Shown here: in pieces, positions 6,568-15,100 of the stretch | How the letters are laid out: each line of letters begins with the position of its first letter | How positions within the stretch are numbered: position 1 is the stretch's first letter | Assembly (NCBI GenBank): GCA_014239715.1 | Contig: JAAZYJ010000023.1 | Location: 1-15,163 of the forward strand | DNA from: Flavobacteriales bacterium | GTDB lineage: Bacteria > Bacteroidota > Bacteroidia > Flavobacteriales > Parvicellaceae | Reading direction: 5' to 3' | Length of the DNA stretch: 15,163 bases | The notes under the pieces: generated by a model | The model's database searches: none | The model's input: the letters and a program-made list of their open reading frames with translations, nothing else | Told to the model about the DNA's origin: nothing | Position numbers and translations under genes: made by a program

Positions 6568-8955
6568 TTAATTTCTTAGTATTTTACCCGTCTGCAATAG
6601 GCTCTGTAACCTTTCCAGGGTTTTTTTCTCTGCGCACAGCTCCAAAAATGCTTTTCGTTCCATATCCAGCAGATACTGTTCAGACACTTCCGTAGGAGTT
6701 GATAAATCTCCTCCACACATCACATATCCAAGTTTTTCAGAGATCAGTTTATCGTGGTCAGAAATGTACTTTCCTGCATGCATAGAATCGGCCCCGACAT
6801 AAACGATACCAAGACCTTCTTTGCCGAATACCTTTACATTTTTCCTTTTTGCCGGCTGTTGATATCCTTTGTTGGCCATATCCAAACAGACCTCCTTTGC
6901 GTATGAAATTTGATGTGCTCTGGATACAATTACCTCATCAACTCCAGGTCGATAATAGCCTAATTCAAAGGCCTCTTGTGCTGAAGTTGCCACCTTAGCC
7001 TGACCAACAGTAAGGAACCTGTTCCTTAAGTTATTGATCCTCATGTCCCCTTCTTTCAGCTCGTCAGCGTGTCTGACTGCAAATTCTTTGGTTCCACCTC
7101 CACCGGGTATAAGTCCTACTCCGAATTCTACCAATCCCGTGTAGGTTTCTGCGTGTGCAATTACTTTATCTGCATGCAAGCATATTTCACAACCACCTCC
7201 CAGTGCCAGGCCATGCGGAGCTGCTATAACCGGTATTGCTGAATACCTTAATCGCATCATCGTGTTCTGAAATGCCCGAACAGCAAAATCCAGCTCGTCA
7301 TACTCCTGCTCAACGGCCATCATAAAGATCATACCGACATTAGCACCTGCTGAGAAGTTTTCTCCTTCATTGGAAATAACCACACCTTTCCAGTCTTCTC
7401 CTGATTCAGCGAGGTCGATCGCCTTATTGATCGCCTGTAAAACGCCCCCTCCAATGGTGTTCATTTTTGTGTGGAATTCAACATTCAAGACACCATCTCC
7501 CAAATCAATGATGTGCGCATCCGAATTGCTCCATACGGTCTGAGCATCCCTAAGATTAGCCAGAGATAGAATATTCTCAGTTCCGGGAATGACCTTGTAT
7601 GCCTTTTCATTTACATCGTAATATTTTCTGGCGCCCTCCTCTACTTTATAGAATGAGGTTACCCCATCGGCAATCATATCATACACGAATTGAGCAGGCT
7701 TTCGACCCAGCTCCTCCATGACCTTCAATGCTTTTTCCATTCCAATGCAATCCCACGTTTCAAAAGGGCCCATTTGCCATCCGAAGCCGGCTTTCAAGGC
7801 ATCATCAATGCGGTAAAGCTCATCGGAAATTTCTGGAATTCGATTTGTTACATATTGGAATACTCCTGAAAAAACAGATCTATAAAACTCTCCTGCCTTG
7901 TCTTTTCCTGCAAAAAGGATCTTTGTCCTTTTCCCTAGGTCATCCTCCAATTTAGCTGCACTCAATGTACCAAACTTAACCTTGTTGGACGATCGGTATT
8001 CCATCGTTTCAAGATCCAGCACCATGATCTCCTTTTTACCTTCAGCATTGACTGTTTTTTTGAAAAATCCCTGCTTTGTTTTTGACCCCAGCCAGCCTTT
8101 CTCGACCATTTGAGACACATAAGCAGGTATTTCAAACACTTCTCTCCTTTCGTCATCGGGGCAATTGTCTTTCACTCCATTTGCAACATGGACAAGCGTA
8201 TCCAGGCCTACTACATCACAAGTTCTGAAAGTGGCTGATTTCGGTCGTCCCATAACAGGTCCTGTTAATTTGTCCACCTCTTCAACTGTTAGGCCCATCT
8301 TTCCTACTGTATGGAACAGGTCCTGAATTGCATACACACCTACTCTATTTGCAATGAATGCCGGTGTATCTTTACAAAGCACCATGGTCTTGCCTAGTAT
8401 TTTCGCCCCGTATTCCATGAAAAACTCCACCACCTCAGGATCGGTTTTAGGTGTTGGTATGATCTCCAAAAGTTTTAAATAGCGAGGTGGATTGAAAAAA
8501 TGAGTTCCGCAAAAGTGTTTCTGAAAATCATCACTTCTTCCCTCTAACATCATGTTGATAGGAATTCCCGACGTATTCGAAGTGATCAATGTTCCTTTAC
8601 TTCTGTGTTTTTCAACATTTTCAAATACAATTTTCTTAATGTCCAGCCTTTCCACTACGACTTCAATGATCCAATCACAATCTTTGATCGCATGCATATC
8701 ATCGGTCATATTACCTGTTGTTATTCTGGAAGCATAGCTTTTGGAATACAAAGGTGCAGGACGCGATTTTATGGCTGCTTTCAAGGCGTTATCAACAATC
8801 GAATTTCTTTTGTTCTGGTCTTCTGAATCCTCAGCATCCTTAGGCACAATATCAAGCAACAGTACGTCACAACCAACATTGGCCAGATGACATGCTATTC
8901 CGGAACCCATAACTCCTGATCCTAAGACCGCAACTTTTCTGATGTTTCTCTTCAT
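6568..8955 (-). CDS. fadN: Bifunctional 3-hydroxyacyl-CoA dehydrogenase / enoyl-CoA hydratase (FadN type)
   Basis: The protein carries out the two middle steps of beta-oxidation: hydration of enoyl-CoA, then NAD-dependent oxidation of the 3-hydroxyacyl-CoA. In 795 residues the dehydrogenase comes first. Its Rossmann motif is LGSGVMGSGIA (11-21), with SNTSG at 126-130 and the catalytic-histidine motif HFFNPP (H152-P157). A C-terminal dehydrogenase region runs through about 400. The hydratase/crotonase domain is last (about 480-690), with the oxyanion-hole motif NFSAGAN (533-539), GGGCE with E590, and LVEFGVGLIPGGGG with E610. The two glutamates are 20 residues apart, as in active hydratases. 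This dehydrogenase-first order is that of B. subtilis FadN, the reverse of E. coli FadB. The ATG at 8955 is 23 bases after the marR stop. No key residue is missing. The final 100 or so residues are helical and not assigned. Confidence 0.95.
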   Translation of the reverse strand: MKRNIRKVAVLGSGVMGSGIACHLANVGCDVLLLDIVPKDAEDSEDQNKRNSIVDNALKAAIKSRPAPLYSKSYASRITTGNMTDDMHAIKDCDWIIEVVVERLDIKKIVFENVEKHRSKGTLITSNTSGIPINMMLEGRSDDFQKHFCGTHFFNPPRYLKLLEIIPTPKTDPEVVEFFMEYGAKILGKTMVLCKDTPAFIANRVGVYAIQDLFHTVGKMGLTVEEVDKLTGPVMGRPKSATFRTCDVVGLDTLVHVANGVKDNCPDDERREVFEIPAYVSQMVEKGWLGSKTKQGFFKKTVNAEGKKEIMVLDLETMEYRSSNKVKFGTLSAAKLEDDLGKRTKILFAGKDKAGEFYRSVFSGVFQYVTNRIPEISDELYRIDDALKAGFGWQMGPFETWDCIGMEKALKVMEELGRKPAQFVYDMIADGVTSFYKVEEGARKYYDVNEKAYKVIPGTENILSLANLRDAQTVWSNSDAHIIDLGDGVLNVEFHTKMNTIGGGVLQAINKAIDLAESGEDWKGVVISNEGENFSAGANVGMIFMMAVEQEYDELDFAVRAFQNTMMRLRYSAIPVIAAPHGLALGGGCEICLHADKVIAHAETYTGLVEFGVGLIPGGGGTKEFAVRHADELKEGDMRINNLRNRFLTVGQAKVATSAQEAFELGYYRPGVDEVIVSRAHQISYAKEVCLDMANKGYQQPAKRKNVKVFGKEGLGIVYVGADSMHAGKYISDHDKLISEKLGYVMCGGDLSTPTEVSEQYLLDMERKAFLELCAEKKTLERLQSLLQTGKILRN

Positions 8956-8978
8956 CTTTATTTTAACTATTTTCTTTG

Positions 8979-9428
8979 TTATTTCTCGTAAATGTCATTC
9001 TCATCAATCAGTTCACTTATTTTGGTGAGTACATCAAAAAAGTGTTTCATTTTGGTTTTTGGGATATTCTCTCTCATGAACTTATTAAAGTGCAATACCG
9101 TTTTACGAGTTAGTTTTCGTTTCTTTTTTCCTTCTTCTGTAAGATAGACCCTTACCGTGCGTTTATCCACTTCATCAGCCTGCTTATAAATAAGTCCTTT
9201 ATCTTCCAGCGACTTCAACATGCGGGTAAGACTTCTAGGTTCCATTCCCATCTTCGGCCCTAGTTTGGTGGATGGTGTTCCGTCCTTATCGATATTCAGA
9301 AGCACCTGACCAATTGCCATCGACAACCCGTAGTTGGCAGCTTCAGCATTGTACATTTTGATGATCTTGTGCCAGGCCCAACGAACTTGAAAATCAATGG
9401 CCTCCTCCTGCTTAATTGTCTTTTCCAA
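8979..9428 (-). CDS. MarR-family transcriptional regulator, probable regulator of the fad operon
   Basis: This 149-residue protein has a MarR winged helix-turn-helix. The helices around 53-61 (STKLGPKMG) and 63-76 (EPRSLTRMLKSLED) form the HTH, the latter being the likely recognition helix. A basic wing spans about 80-97 (IYKQADEVDKRTVRVYL), and dimerisation helices lie at both ends. The start is a TTG at 9428: an in-frame TAA lies only two codons upstream (9437-9435), and the next ATG (codon 25) would remove the first dimerisation helix. It is the first gene of the marR-fadN-fadA-fadE operon and follows two palindromes that could be its own operator. Repression relieved by an acyl-CoA or fatty acid is the natural model but is inference from position. 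By function it resembles the unrelated FadR regulators of other phyla. Confidence 0.88.
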   Translation of the reverse strand: MEKTIKQEEAIDFQVRWAWHKIIKMYNAEAANYGLSMAIGQVLLNIDKDGTPSTKLGPKMGMEPRSLTRMLKSLEDKGLIYKQADEVDKRTVRVYLTEEGKKKRKLTRKTVLHFNKFMRENIPKTKMKHFFDVLTKISELIDENDIYEK

Positions 9429-9452
9429 AAAATTTTACTTTTATCCCCCTTT

Positions 9453-9460
9453 CAAATATA
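9453..9460 (-). promoter_or_regulatory. Candidate promoter (-7 element) of the marR-fadNAE operon
   Basis: Read on the - strand, TATATTTG fits the Bacteroidota -7 consensus TAnnTTTG exactly. It lies 24 bases before the TTG start of marR, giving a leader of roughly 20 bases. No good -33 TTTG is visible; that position is occupied by the nearer palindrome at 9471-9484. Confidence 0.55.
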
Positions 9461-9470
9461 AACATATTTG

Positions 9471-9514
9471 TTATGCATGCATACCATTTTGCGAAAAATA
9501 TTATGCATGCATAC
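9471..9514. promoter_or_regulatory. Twin palindromic operator boxes upstream of marR
   Basis: Two identical 14-base copies of TTATGCATGCATAC occur at 9471-9484 and 9501-9514. Each contains the perfect 12-base palindrome TATGCATGCATA. Their repeat distance is 30 bases, close to three helical turns, so two dimers would bind the same face of the DNA. The nearer copy lies 10 bases upstream of the TATATTTG element and would cover the -33 region. This is the arrangement expected for an autoregulated MarR operon; that the adjacent MarR binds here is inference. Confidence 0.7.
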
Positions 9515-9576
9515 TACTTTATTGCGCATCAAAGGAGTAATTCTTCAAGGTTTATCAAGTCCAAAAGTTCTTACAT

Positions 9577-9584
9577 TAACTTTG
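9577..9584 (+). promoter_or_regulatory. Candidate -7 promoter element of the PIG-V-like gene
   Basis: TAACTTTG matches TAnnTTTG exactly. It ends only 7 bases before the ATG at 9592, so a transcript from here would be leaderless or nearly so. No ribosome binding site is visible between it and the ATG. The -33 element is not clear. Confidence 0.45.
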
Positions 9585-9591
9585 GCATAAA

Positions 9592-10743
9592 ATGAAAGCA
9601 AAAAAGCACCATATCATCCGGATCATTCTGATCGCCATCTTGATCAAGGTGCTGTACGTGGTTTTTGCATTTGTTGTCGATTCGATGAGTCAGGACTTTG
9701 GTTTTAGTCATGATCCTGAAGGTATAGTTAGTTTATTCAAGCGAAACGACAGCTATTGGTATGAAGACATCTGTACCAACGGATACAATGAAATAACAGA
9801 TGCCCAAGATCTAGGCTGGAGTAATGAGGAGTCATTTCACCAGTCCAACTGGGGATTCATGCCTGGCTATCCAATTCTGATCAAAGGTCTTTGTTCTCTT
9901 GGTCTTAGCTTTAACACTGCCGGGTTTATTTTATCCTTCTGCTTTTCACTATTGGCCTTTGTACTTTTTTATTGGCTTGCCAGTATTTGGTTCAATGATA
10001 ATAAGCATGGATTTTTTGCCACTTTACTTTTCATGTGTTTTCCGTTTCATTATTACTTTTCGGTGCTGTATACCGAATCAATATTTTGTGCTTTACTCAT
10101 TGGGTTGATGCTGGCAGTGATTAAGAAGCGTTGGATAATGGTTGCCTGTTTAGCTTCCTACCTTGTGATACTCAGAGCCAGCGGAATTGTCCTCATGTTG
10201 CCACTCGCAATTTTCATTCTTGAGAACCAAGGCGTTCTTGACAAATTGAAATTGCGTAAATCGTTACTTTCCAAGGATGCTATAATTGGTCTTGTTCCAT
10301 TGATTTTTCCCGCTCTTGCCTTTGTTGGATATTGCTACTTTCAAAGTGTAAATACAGGTGACCCTTTCGCCTATTCAACGGCACAACAGCAGGGTTGGAA
10401 TAGAGCATTTATGTTTCCTTTGGCGGGACTCTTCAGGTCAGGATCTTTTGTGGGACAGTTTAACTCTTTTTACGCTATTGTTTTTATGGTCATTGCTTTT
10501 TTAGGAATGAAAAAACTCACATTAGGGTACAATCTCATTCTCTGGCTTCCGCTGCTACTTCCCCTTGCCGCCGGTAATGTAGAAGGACTGCCCAGATACA
10601 TCAGCACGATCTTTCCTTTTATGTTTCTTTTTGGTTATTGGCTTAAAAATGTGAAATGGAGGATGCTGGTCCTGCCAATTTTATTTGGCATTCAGCTGTA
10701 CACATTCTACTTCTGGCTCATCTCGCATCCATTCGGTCGCTAA
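9592..10743 (+). CDS. Multi-pass membrane protein, PIG-V-like mannosyltransferase family
   Basis: This 383-residue protein has about eight to ten hydrophobic segments, for example 9-29, 108-130, 140-152, 163-176, 182-208, 231-250, 292-305, 314-326, 338-350 and 358-376. Its motif set resembles bacterial members of the PIG-V (GPI mannosyltransferase 2) family. An acidic, aromatic first external loop carries RNDSYWYEDICTNGY (51-65), followed by WGFMPGYPIL (87-96), then FPFHYYFSVLYTESIF (150-165), then TGDPFAY (255-261) and EGLPRY (331-336). In the eukaryotic family the acidic residue of this first loop is needed for transfer of mannose from dolichyl-phosphate-mannose. A bacterial homologue would use a polyprenyl-phosphate sugar on the outer face of the inner membrane to modify a glycan, lipid or protein. 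The acceptor is unknown. It is transcribed alone, divergent from marR, and converges on the TolC-like gene with 55 bases between them, in which I see no clear terminator hairpin. Confidence 0.75.
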   Translation: MKAKKHHIIRIILIAILIKVLYVVFAFVVDSMSQDFGFSHDPEGIVSLFKRNDSYWYEDICTNGYNEITDAQDLGWSNEESFHQSNWGFMPGYPILIKGLCSLGLSFNTAGFILSFCFSLLAFVLFYWLASIWFNDNKHGFFATLLFMCFPFHYYFSVLYTESIFCALLIGLMLAVIKKRWIMVACLASYLVILRASGIVLMLPLAIFILENQGVLDKLKLRKSLLSKDAIIGLVPLIFPALAFVGYCYFQSVNTGDPFAYSTAQQQGWNRAFMFPLAGLFRSGSFVGQFNSFYAIVFMVIAFLGMKKLTLGYNLILWLPLLLPLAAGNVEGLPRYISTIFPFMFLFGYWLKNVKWRMLVLPILFGIQLYTFYFWLISHPFGR

Positions 10744-10798
10744 TCAGATTCTCGCTTCCGTAGTTTTGAAATTAAATTGAACCGAATCGTATTCTGTT

Positions 10799-12115
10799 TT
10801 ACTCCGTTGGTTGTTGCTGGAGCAGACCACCTGTCAATCTGGTCAGCTCTGTTTTAGAATCAATCAGGTTGTATAATGACTCAATAGCCGACATCCCTGA
10901 ATTGAGATATACCAGGTTCACATCCCGGAAATTGAATGAATTCATCACACCTATATCATATTTTTCTTTTGCGACGATCAAGTTCTTTTTAGCCACATTC
11001 ACAGATTGTTGATTTAATGCATAGATCTTTTTTCGCATCTCGTACAATTCATAAGCCTGAATAAGATCTCTGTTCAATGTTTGTTTCAGCTCACCTACCT
11101 GAAGCTCGTTTATTTTTGTTTGAATGTCAGCGTTTTGAATTGCCCGTTTTACCTTCCCACCATTAAAAAGAGTAAATGACAACGAGAAGTTTCCATAATA
11201 ATTGATGTTGGTACCTGACTGAGACGGGAAATCCGAGATCCTGTAGGAGCTGTTATTCATTAATGCCCCTGCATTGAATGAAACTACGGGATACATACTT
11301 GCTTTTGCAAGCTTTACGTCCTGTCTGAAAATTTCAGAATTAATGTATTGGTTTTTCAGGTTTTGATTATTTGACTCCATCTTTTGTTTTAGATCCGACA
11401 GTTCAAATTCAGGAAAGTTTTCAAACAAATTGTCAGACAGATCATAGCTGACCTCAGGCTGAGCACCCATAATGATATTCAGGTTTCTACGGGAATTACC
11501 AAGGGCTATTTCCTGAACCATTACATTAGAGGAATCTATCAACACTTGATTTTGGAATTGCAATACATCCGTTGAAACAGCGGTTCCCAGATCACTTTTC
11601 AGTTTATTGTAAATGTATTTGTCTTTTGACAGCTCCAAAACCTCAGCTAACAAGTCAAGTTTGTCTTTTTGAAGCTGCACATTGTAATAAGCCAAAATTA
11701 CTGCCTGCAACGTGTTCTCAACAACAATTGCTGCATTGCCCATCGATTGTTCCTCCAGCTGAGCCAGCCGTTCCTTATTTGCTTTTACTGTAAATCCGTT
11801 AAACAATGTCCAATTCAGATCCATTCCTCCCTGAACAGAATTTGAGATCAACAAGGCCTGAATGAACGACGTTGGGTTCTGACTTTGATCAGACACGTTG
11901 TTTCCTTGAGTTGCGGAAAGAGATATCATCGGATACCTACCGGCCTGCCCCCATGTATTGTTTATCTTATTTTGGGCAGTCTGCAAATTTGAAATCTGCA
12001 ATTGAAAGTTATTTTGCAAAGCCACATTGATCGCTTCCTGAAGAGAGAGTTTGTCTTGAGAAGACCCTACCAATGAGAGCTGTAAGATTGCAATTAGCAC
12101 GAGCCATCTACTCAT
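10799..12115 (-). CDS. TolC-like outer-membrane efflux channel (OEP family)
   Basis: The 438-residue protein starts with a signal peptide (MSRWLVLIAILQLSLVGSSQ). It has the duplicated architecture of outer-membrane efflux proteins: the beta-strand/helix motif TLFNG occurs at 103-107 and again at 315-319, each followed by a long amphipathic coiled-coil helix. LSLQEAINVALQNN (23-36) is the typical first helix. It would trimerise as the outer-membrane exit duct of the RND pump encoded just upstream. I set the start at 12115 rather than the longer reading to 12166, because the extra 17 residues would hide the signal peptide. In addition, a strong Shine-Dalgarno stands at the right distance from 12115. 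The start overlaps the pump stop codon by 8 bases (ATGAGTAG), which suggests translational coupling. The C terminus (LLQQQPTE) is normal. Confidence 0.9.
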   Translation of the reverse strand: MSRWLVLIAILQLSLVGSSQDKLSLQEAINVALQNNFQLQISNLQTAQNKINNTWGQAGRYPMISLSATQGNNVSDQSQNPTSFIQALLISNSVQGGMDLNWTLFNGFTVKANKERLAQLEEQSMGNAAIVVENTLQAVILAYYNVQLQKDKLDLLAEVLELSKDKYIYNKLKSDLGTAVSTDVLQFQNQVLIDSSNVMVQEIALGNSRRNLNIIMGAQPEVSYDLSDNLFENFPEFELSDLKQKMESNNQNLKNQYINSEIFRQDVKLAKASMYPVVSFNAGALMNNSSYRISDFPSQSGTNINYYGNFSLSFTLFNGGKVKRAIQNADIQTKINELQVGELKQTLNRDLIQAYELYEMRKKIYALNQQSVNVAKKNLIVAKEKYDIGVMNSFNFRDVNLVYLNSGMSAIESLYNLIDSKTELTRLTGGLLQQQPTE

Positions 12116-15100
12116 GACCACCCTCCTTTCCTTCCAAATCCAACCTTGAATATTTCTGATTGGCATTTGTAATTTCTTTCATTTGCAGCTCCCTTTTCAT
12201 GATCTTGGTTATGGGTTCAACTTCAATTCTGGACGGAGGATACTTCCCACCACGCCAGAGCCACCACCTGGATCTCTTCATATCTGCAAAAAACAGGATC
12301 AGTGCGGGAAAAAAGAAGATCAGAATTATTGTTCCGAAGAAAACACCATAAGCAATTGTAATAGCCATAGGTACCAAGAACTGAGCTTGGAAGCTGCTCT
12401 CTAAGATCAACGGATACAAGCCCGATACTGTTGTAATAGTAGTAAGGATCACAGGTCTGAATCGCTGTTTTCCACATTCATACGCCGCTGTTTTTACATC
12501 TGCTCCCTCTCGCAGCAACCTGTTGTATGTGTCCAGCATAACCACAGAGTCATTAACCAGCACTCCTGCAAGAGCAATGACCCCAAATAAGCCAAGCGTT
12601 GAGAAATTAAACCCTTCTATTCCGTGTCCAAGAACTGCCCCATAGAAACCAACAGGAATGACCATCAGAATCAGTTTGGCCTGATAAAATGATTTGAAAT
12701 TCAGGGATAATATGATCATCATCATCATAATGGAAGCGCCAAATGCGATCAAAAACCAATAAAGACTTTCCATCCCCTCTTCAGACTGACCCCTCATGTT
12801 CAGCTGAACATTCGGGAATTTTTCTTCAATTTGAGGAACCAGCTCCGCATATATCCTTCCACTGTATTCTCCTACTTTAGTCATATCGGTAACATCAGCG
12901 GAAATTTCAATTTCTTTTTTACCATCTAAATGATTGATCTCAACTTTGCCTCGTTTTATGGTATAATCAGCAAGCTCGTGAAATGGAAAACGCTGACCAC
13001 TTGTTGTTTTGATCATCACGTTATCCAGGTCGGCTAAACTAGCTCTTCCTGACCGTGGATATCTGATCCATACTTTTACTTCATCTCTTCCAAGAATTAA
13101 ACGCTGTGCCTCAGCACCAAAAAAGCCTTGTCTGGTCTGCCCAAGCACGTCATTTAATGTCAGACCTAAAAGACTTGCCTGGGGTTTAAGTGATACTTGC
13201 AGCTCTCTATTGCCAATGCCTGAGTTGTCAACGACGTCATTCAATCCTTCCATGCCCTCGAATTCATTTCTCAACCAAAATGCACATTCGGCCAGCTCTT
13301 TGTCGTCTTCTGAAACAAGAGATATCGAAATGGGTTTCCCAAACTGTTCTTCCCCTCCAACCGAAAATTTTTGCAACCTGTTTTGCCAACTTTCAGAAAT
13401 GCACTCCTTAATTCTGTTGGCGATCGCCCTGGTGTCGATATTGTCTGAAGATTCCGTAGAAACTCTGATAGTACCGGCATGTGGTCCGTTTTCTCCCAGA
13501 CCCGATGCACTTCCGATGTTTAAGGACACATAGGCGATCACTTTCTCACCCAGTTCCTCTTCCAACAGAGCACCTAGCGAATCAATTTTACCCTGTGCAT
13601 ACCACAGAAATTCTTCAGTCTGCTCATCCGTTTCTCCGGGCTTAAATGCAGCAGCTAGAGTTATAGAATCAAAAGGAGGGTTTTCGAACCATGTCCATCC
13701 GATATAACCGCTGGCCTGAAGATAAACCGTAACAAGAATGAACAGGAACGGGAAAAATACCCATGCCCGGTATCTTTTTAAGATCCCTCTTAGCAGCCAC
13801 GCGTAACCACTGCGTAACCACTCTATTCCTTTCTCCAATCTATACCGAATTCCTTTTGTTTTTTTCTTTCTGCTTAAGATCCAATCATGAGAAAGGTGAG
13901 AAGGAAGTATCAAAAAAGCCTCAACCAATGACAAAAGCAAGCAGGCAACAACAGCAAAGGCCATCTCGGCCATAAACGACATTGCTCCTTCAACAAAGAA
14001 CAAAAACCCAAAAGCTACTATAGTAGTTATGACTGAAGTAAATACAGAGGGCATTACCTCCATGGTTCCATCAAGGGCAGCTAACATCGGAGATTTCCCA
14101 CGTTCATAGTGCGAATAAATATTCTCTGCTATAACAATTCCGTCGTCAACAAGAATTCCAATAACCATGATCATCCCAAACAGCGAGATCATATTTACCG
14201 TCATGCCATAAATGGCTCCTAAGGCAAACATCCCAATAAAAGAAAAGGGTATTCCAAAAGCTACCCATAAGGATAATCTGATCCTGAGGAAAAGACTTAA
14301 CACAAAAACCACAAGCAACAGCCCGAAAAACAAATTTACCCCCAGCAGCTCAATTCTATCGTCCAACATCTCCGAGAACTGAAACATTATTTTCATTTCG
14401 AAATCATCGTGATCACGATTGAATTCCTCAACATAGCTTTCAGTAAACGAAGCGATCTTGGATAGATCATCATTCGGCAGCTTTCGTATAAGATAGGTTA
14501 CACTCCTTTTTGAATTAACATATGACCTTGATGATACTTCTTCAAAATCGAGGAAGACATTGGCCACATCCTTAACCATAATCTTCTGCCCATCAGGTTG
14601 TGCGTACAGCACAATATTCCCAATGTCTTCAGGGTCTGTAGATCGGCTCATTGACCGTATATACATTTGTTCCGTGCTGGTTTTGATCAGGCCTGCTGAA
14701 AAGTCAAGGTTGTTCATGCTTATTGACTGAACTATCTGATTAAAGGTCAGGCTGTATCTCTGAAGATCTGACTCTCTTATTTCAACAACGATCTCTTTGT
14801 TCGGATATCCGAATTTATCCATGCTCGAGACAGCGGTCGAATTCAAAAAATCTCTTTCGACCTGATCACCTACTTCTTTTAATCGATCCAGATCATCGGG
14901 TCCTGAAAGCGAAATGTAAGATGCCGTTGTCATCATCCTGCCAGATGAATTTTTCACTACGAGAGGCTGCTCAGATGCAGCAGGTAGGCCATTGACAGCA
15001 TCTACGGCATTTTTGACCTTGGTGAGCATTTCATCAATGTCTTCATCCGTATAACACCATACTTGTATGTTTGAAAAGTTTTCGGATGAAGTGGATGTTA

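Noticed and set aside
6775..6784. TGCATGCATA, a near copy of the operator core inside fadN (another partial copy near 8690-8698)
   Set aside because: Both encode Met-His-Ala within conserved coding sequence and lack the full 12-base palindrome, so chance is the simpler explanation.
9531..9537. AAAGGAG, a Shine-Dalgarno-like stretch upstream of the PIG-V-like gene
   Set aside because: No start codon with an open frame follows at the right distance; it is more than 50 bases from the ATG at 9592.
10744..10798. Possible bidirectional terminator between the PIG-V-like and TolC-like genes
   Set aside because: The only pairing seen (GAAT/ATTC around a 3-base loop) has a 4-base stem and no clear T-tract.
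12116..12166. 17-residue upstream extension of the TolC-like protein
   Set aside because: It would hide the signal peptide and overlap the pump gene by 59 bases; the Shine-Dalgarno at 12121-12128 points to 12115.
13009..13533. 174-codon open frame on the + strand inside the RND pump gene
   Set aside because: It is an antisense shadow of a well-conserved pump coding sequence with no promoter, ribosome binding site or recognisable domain.
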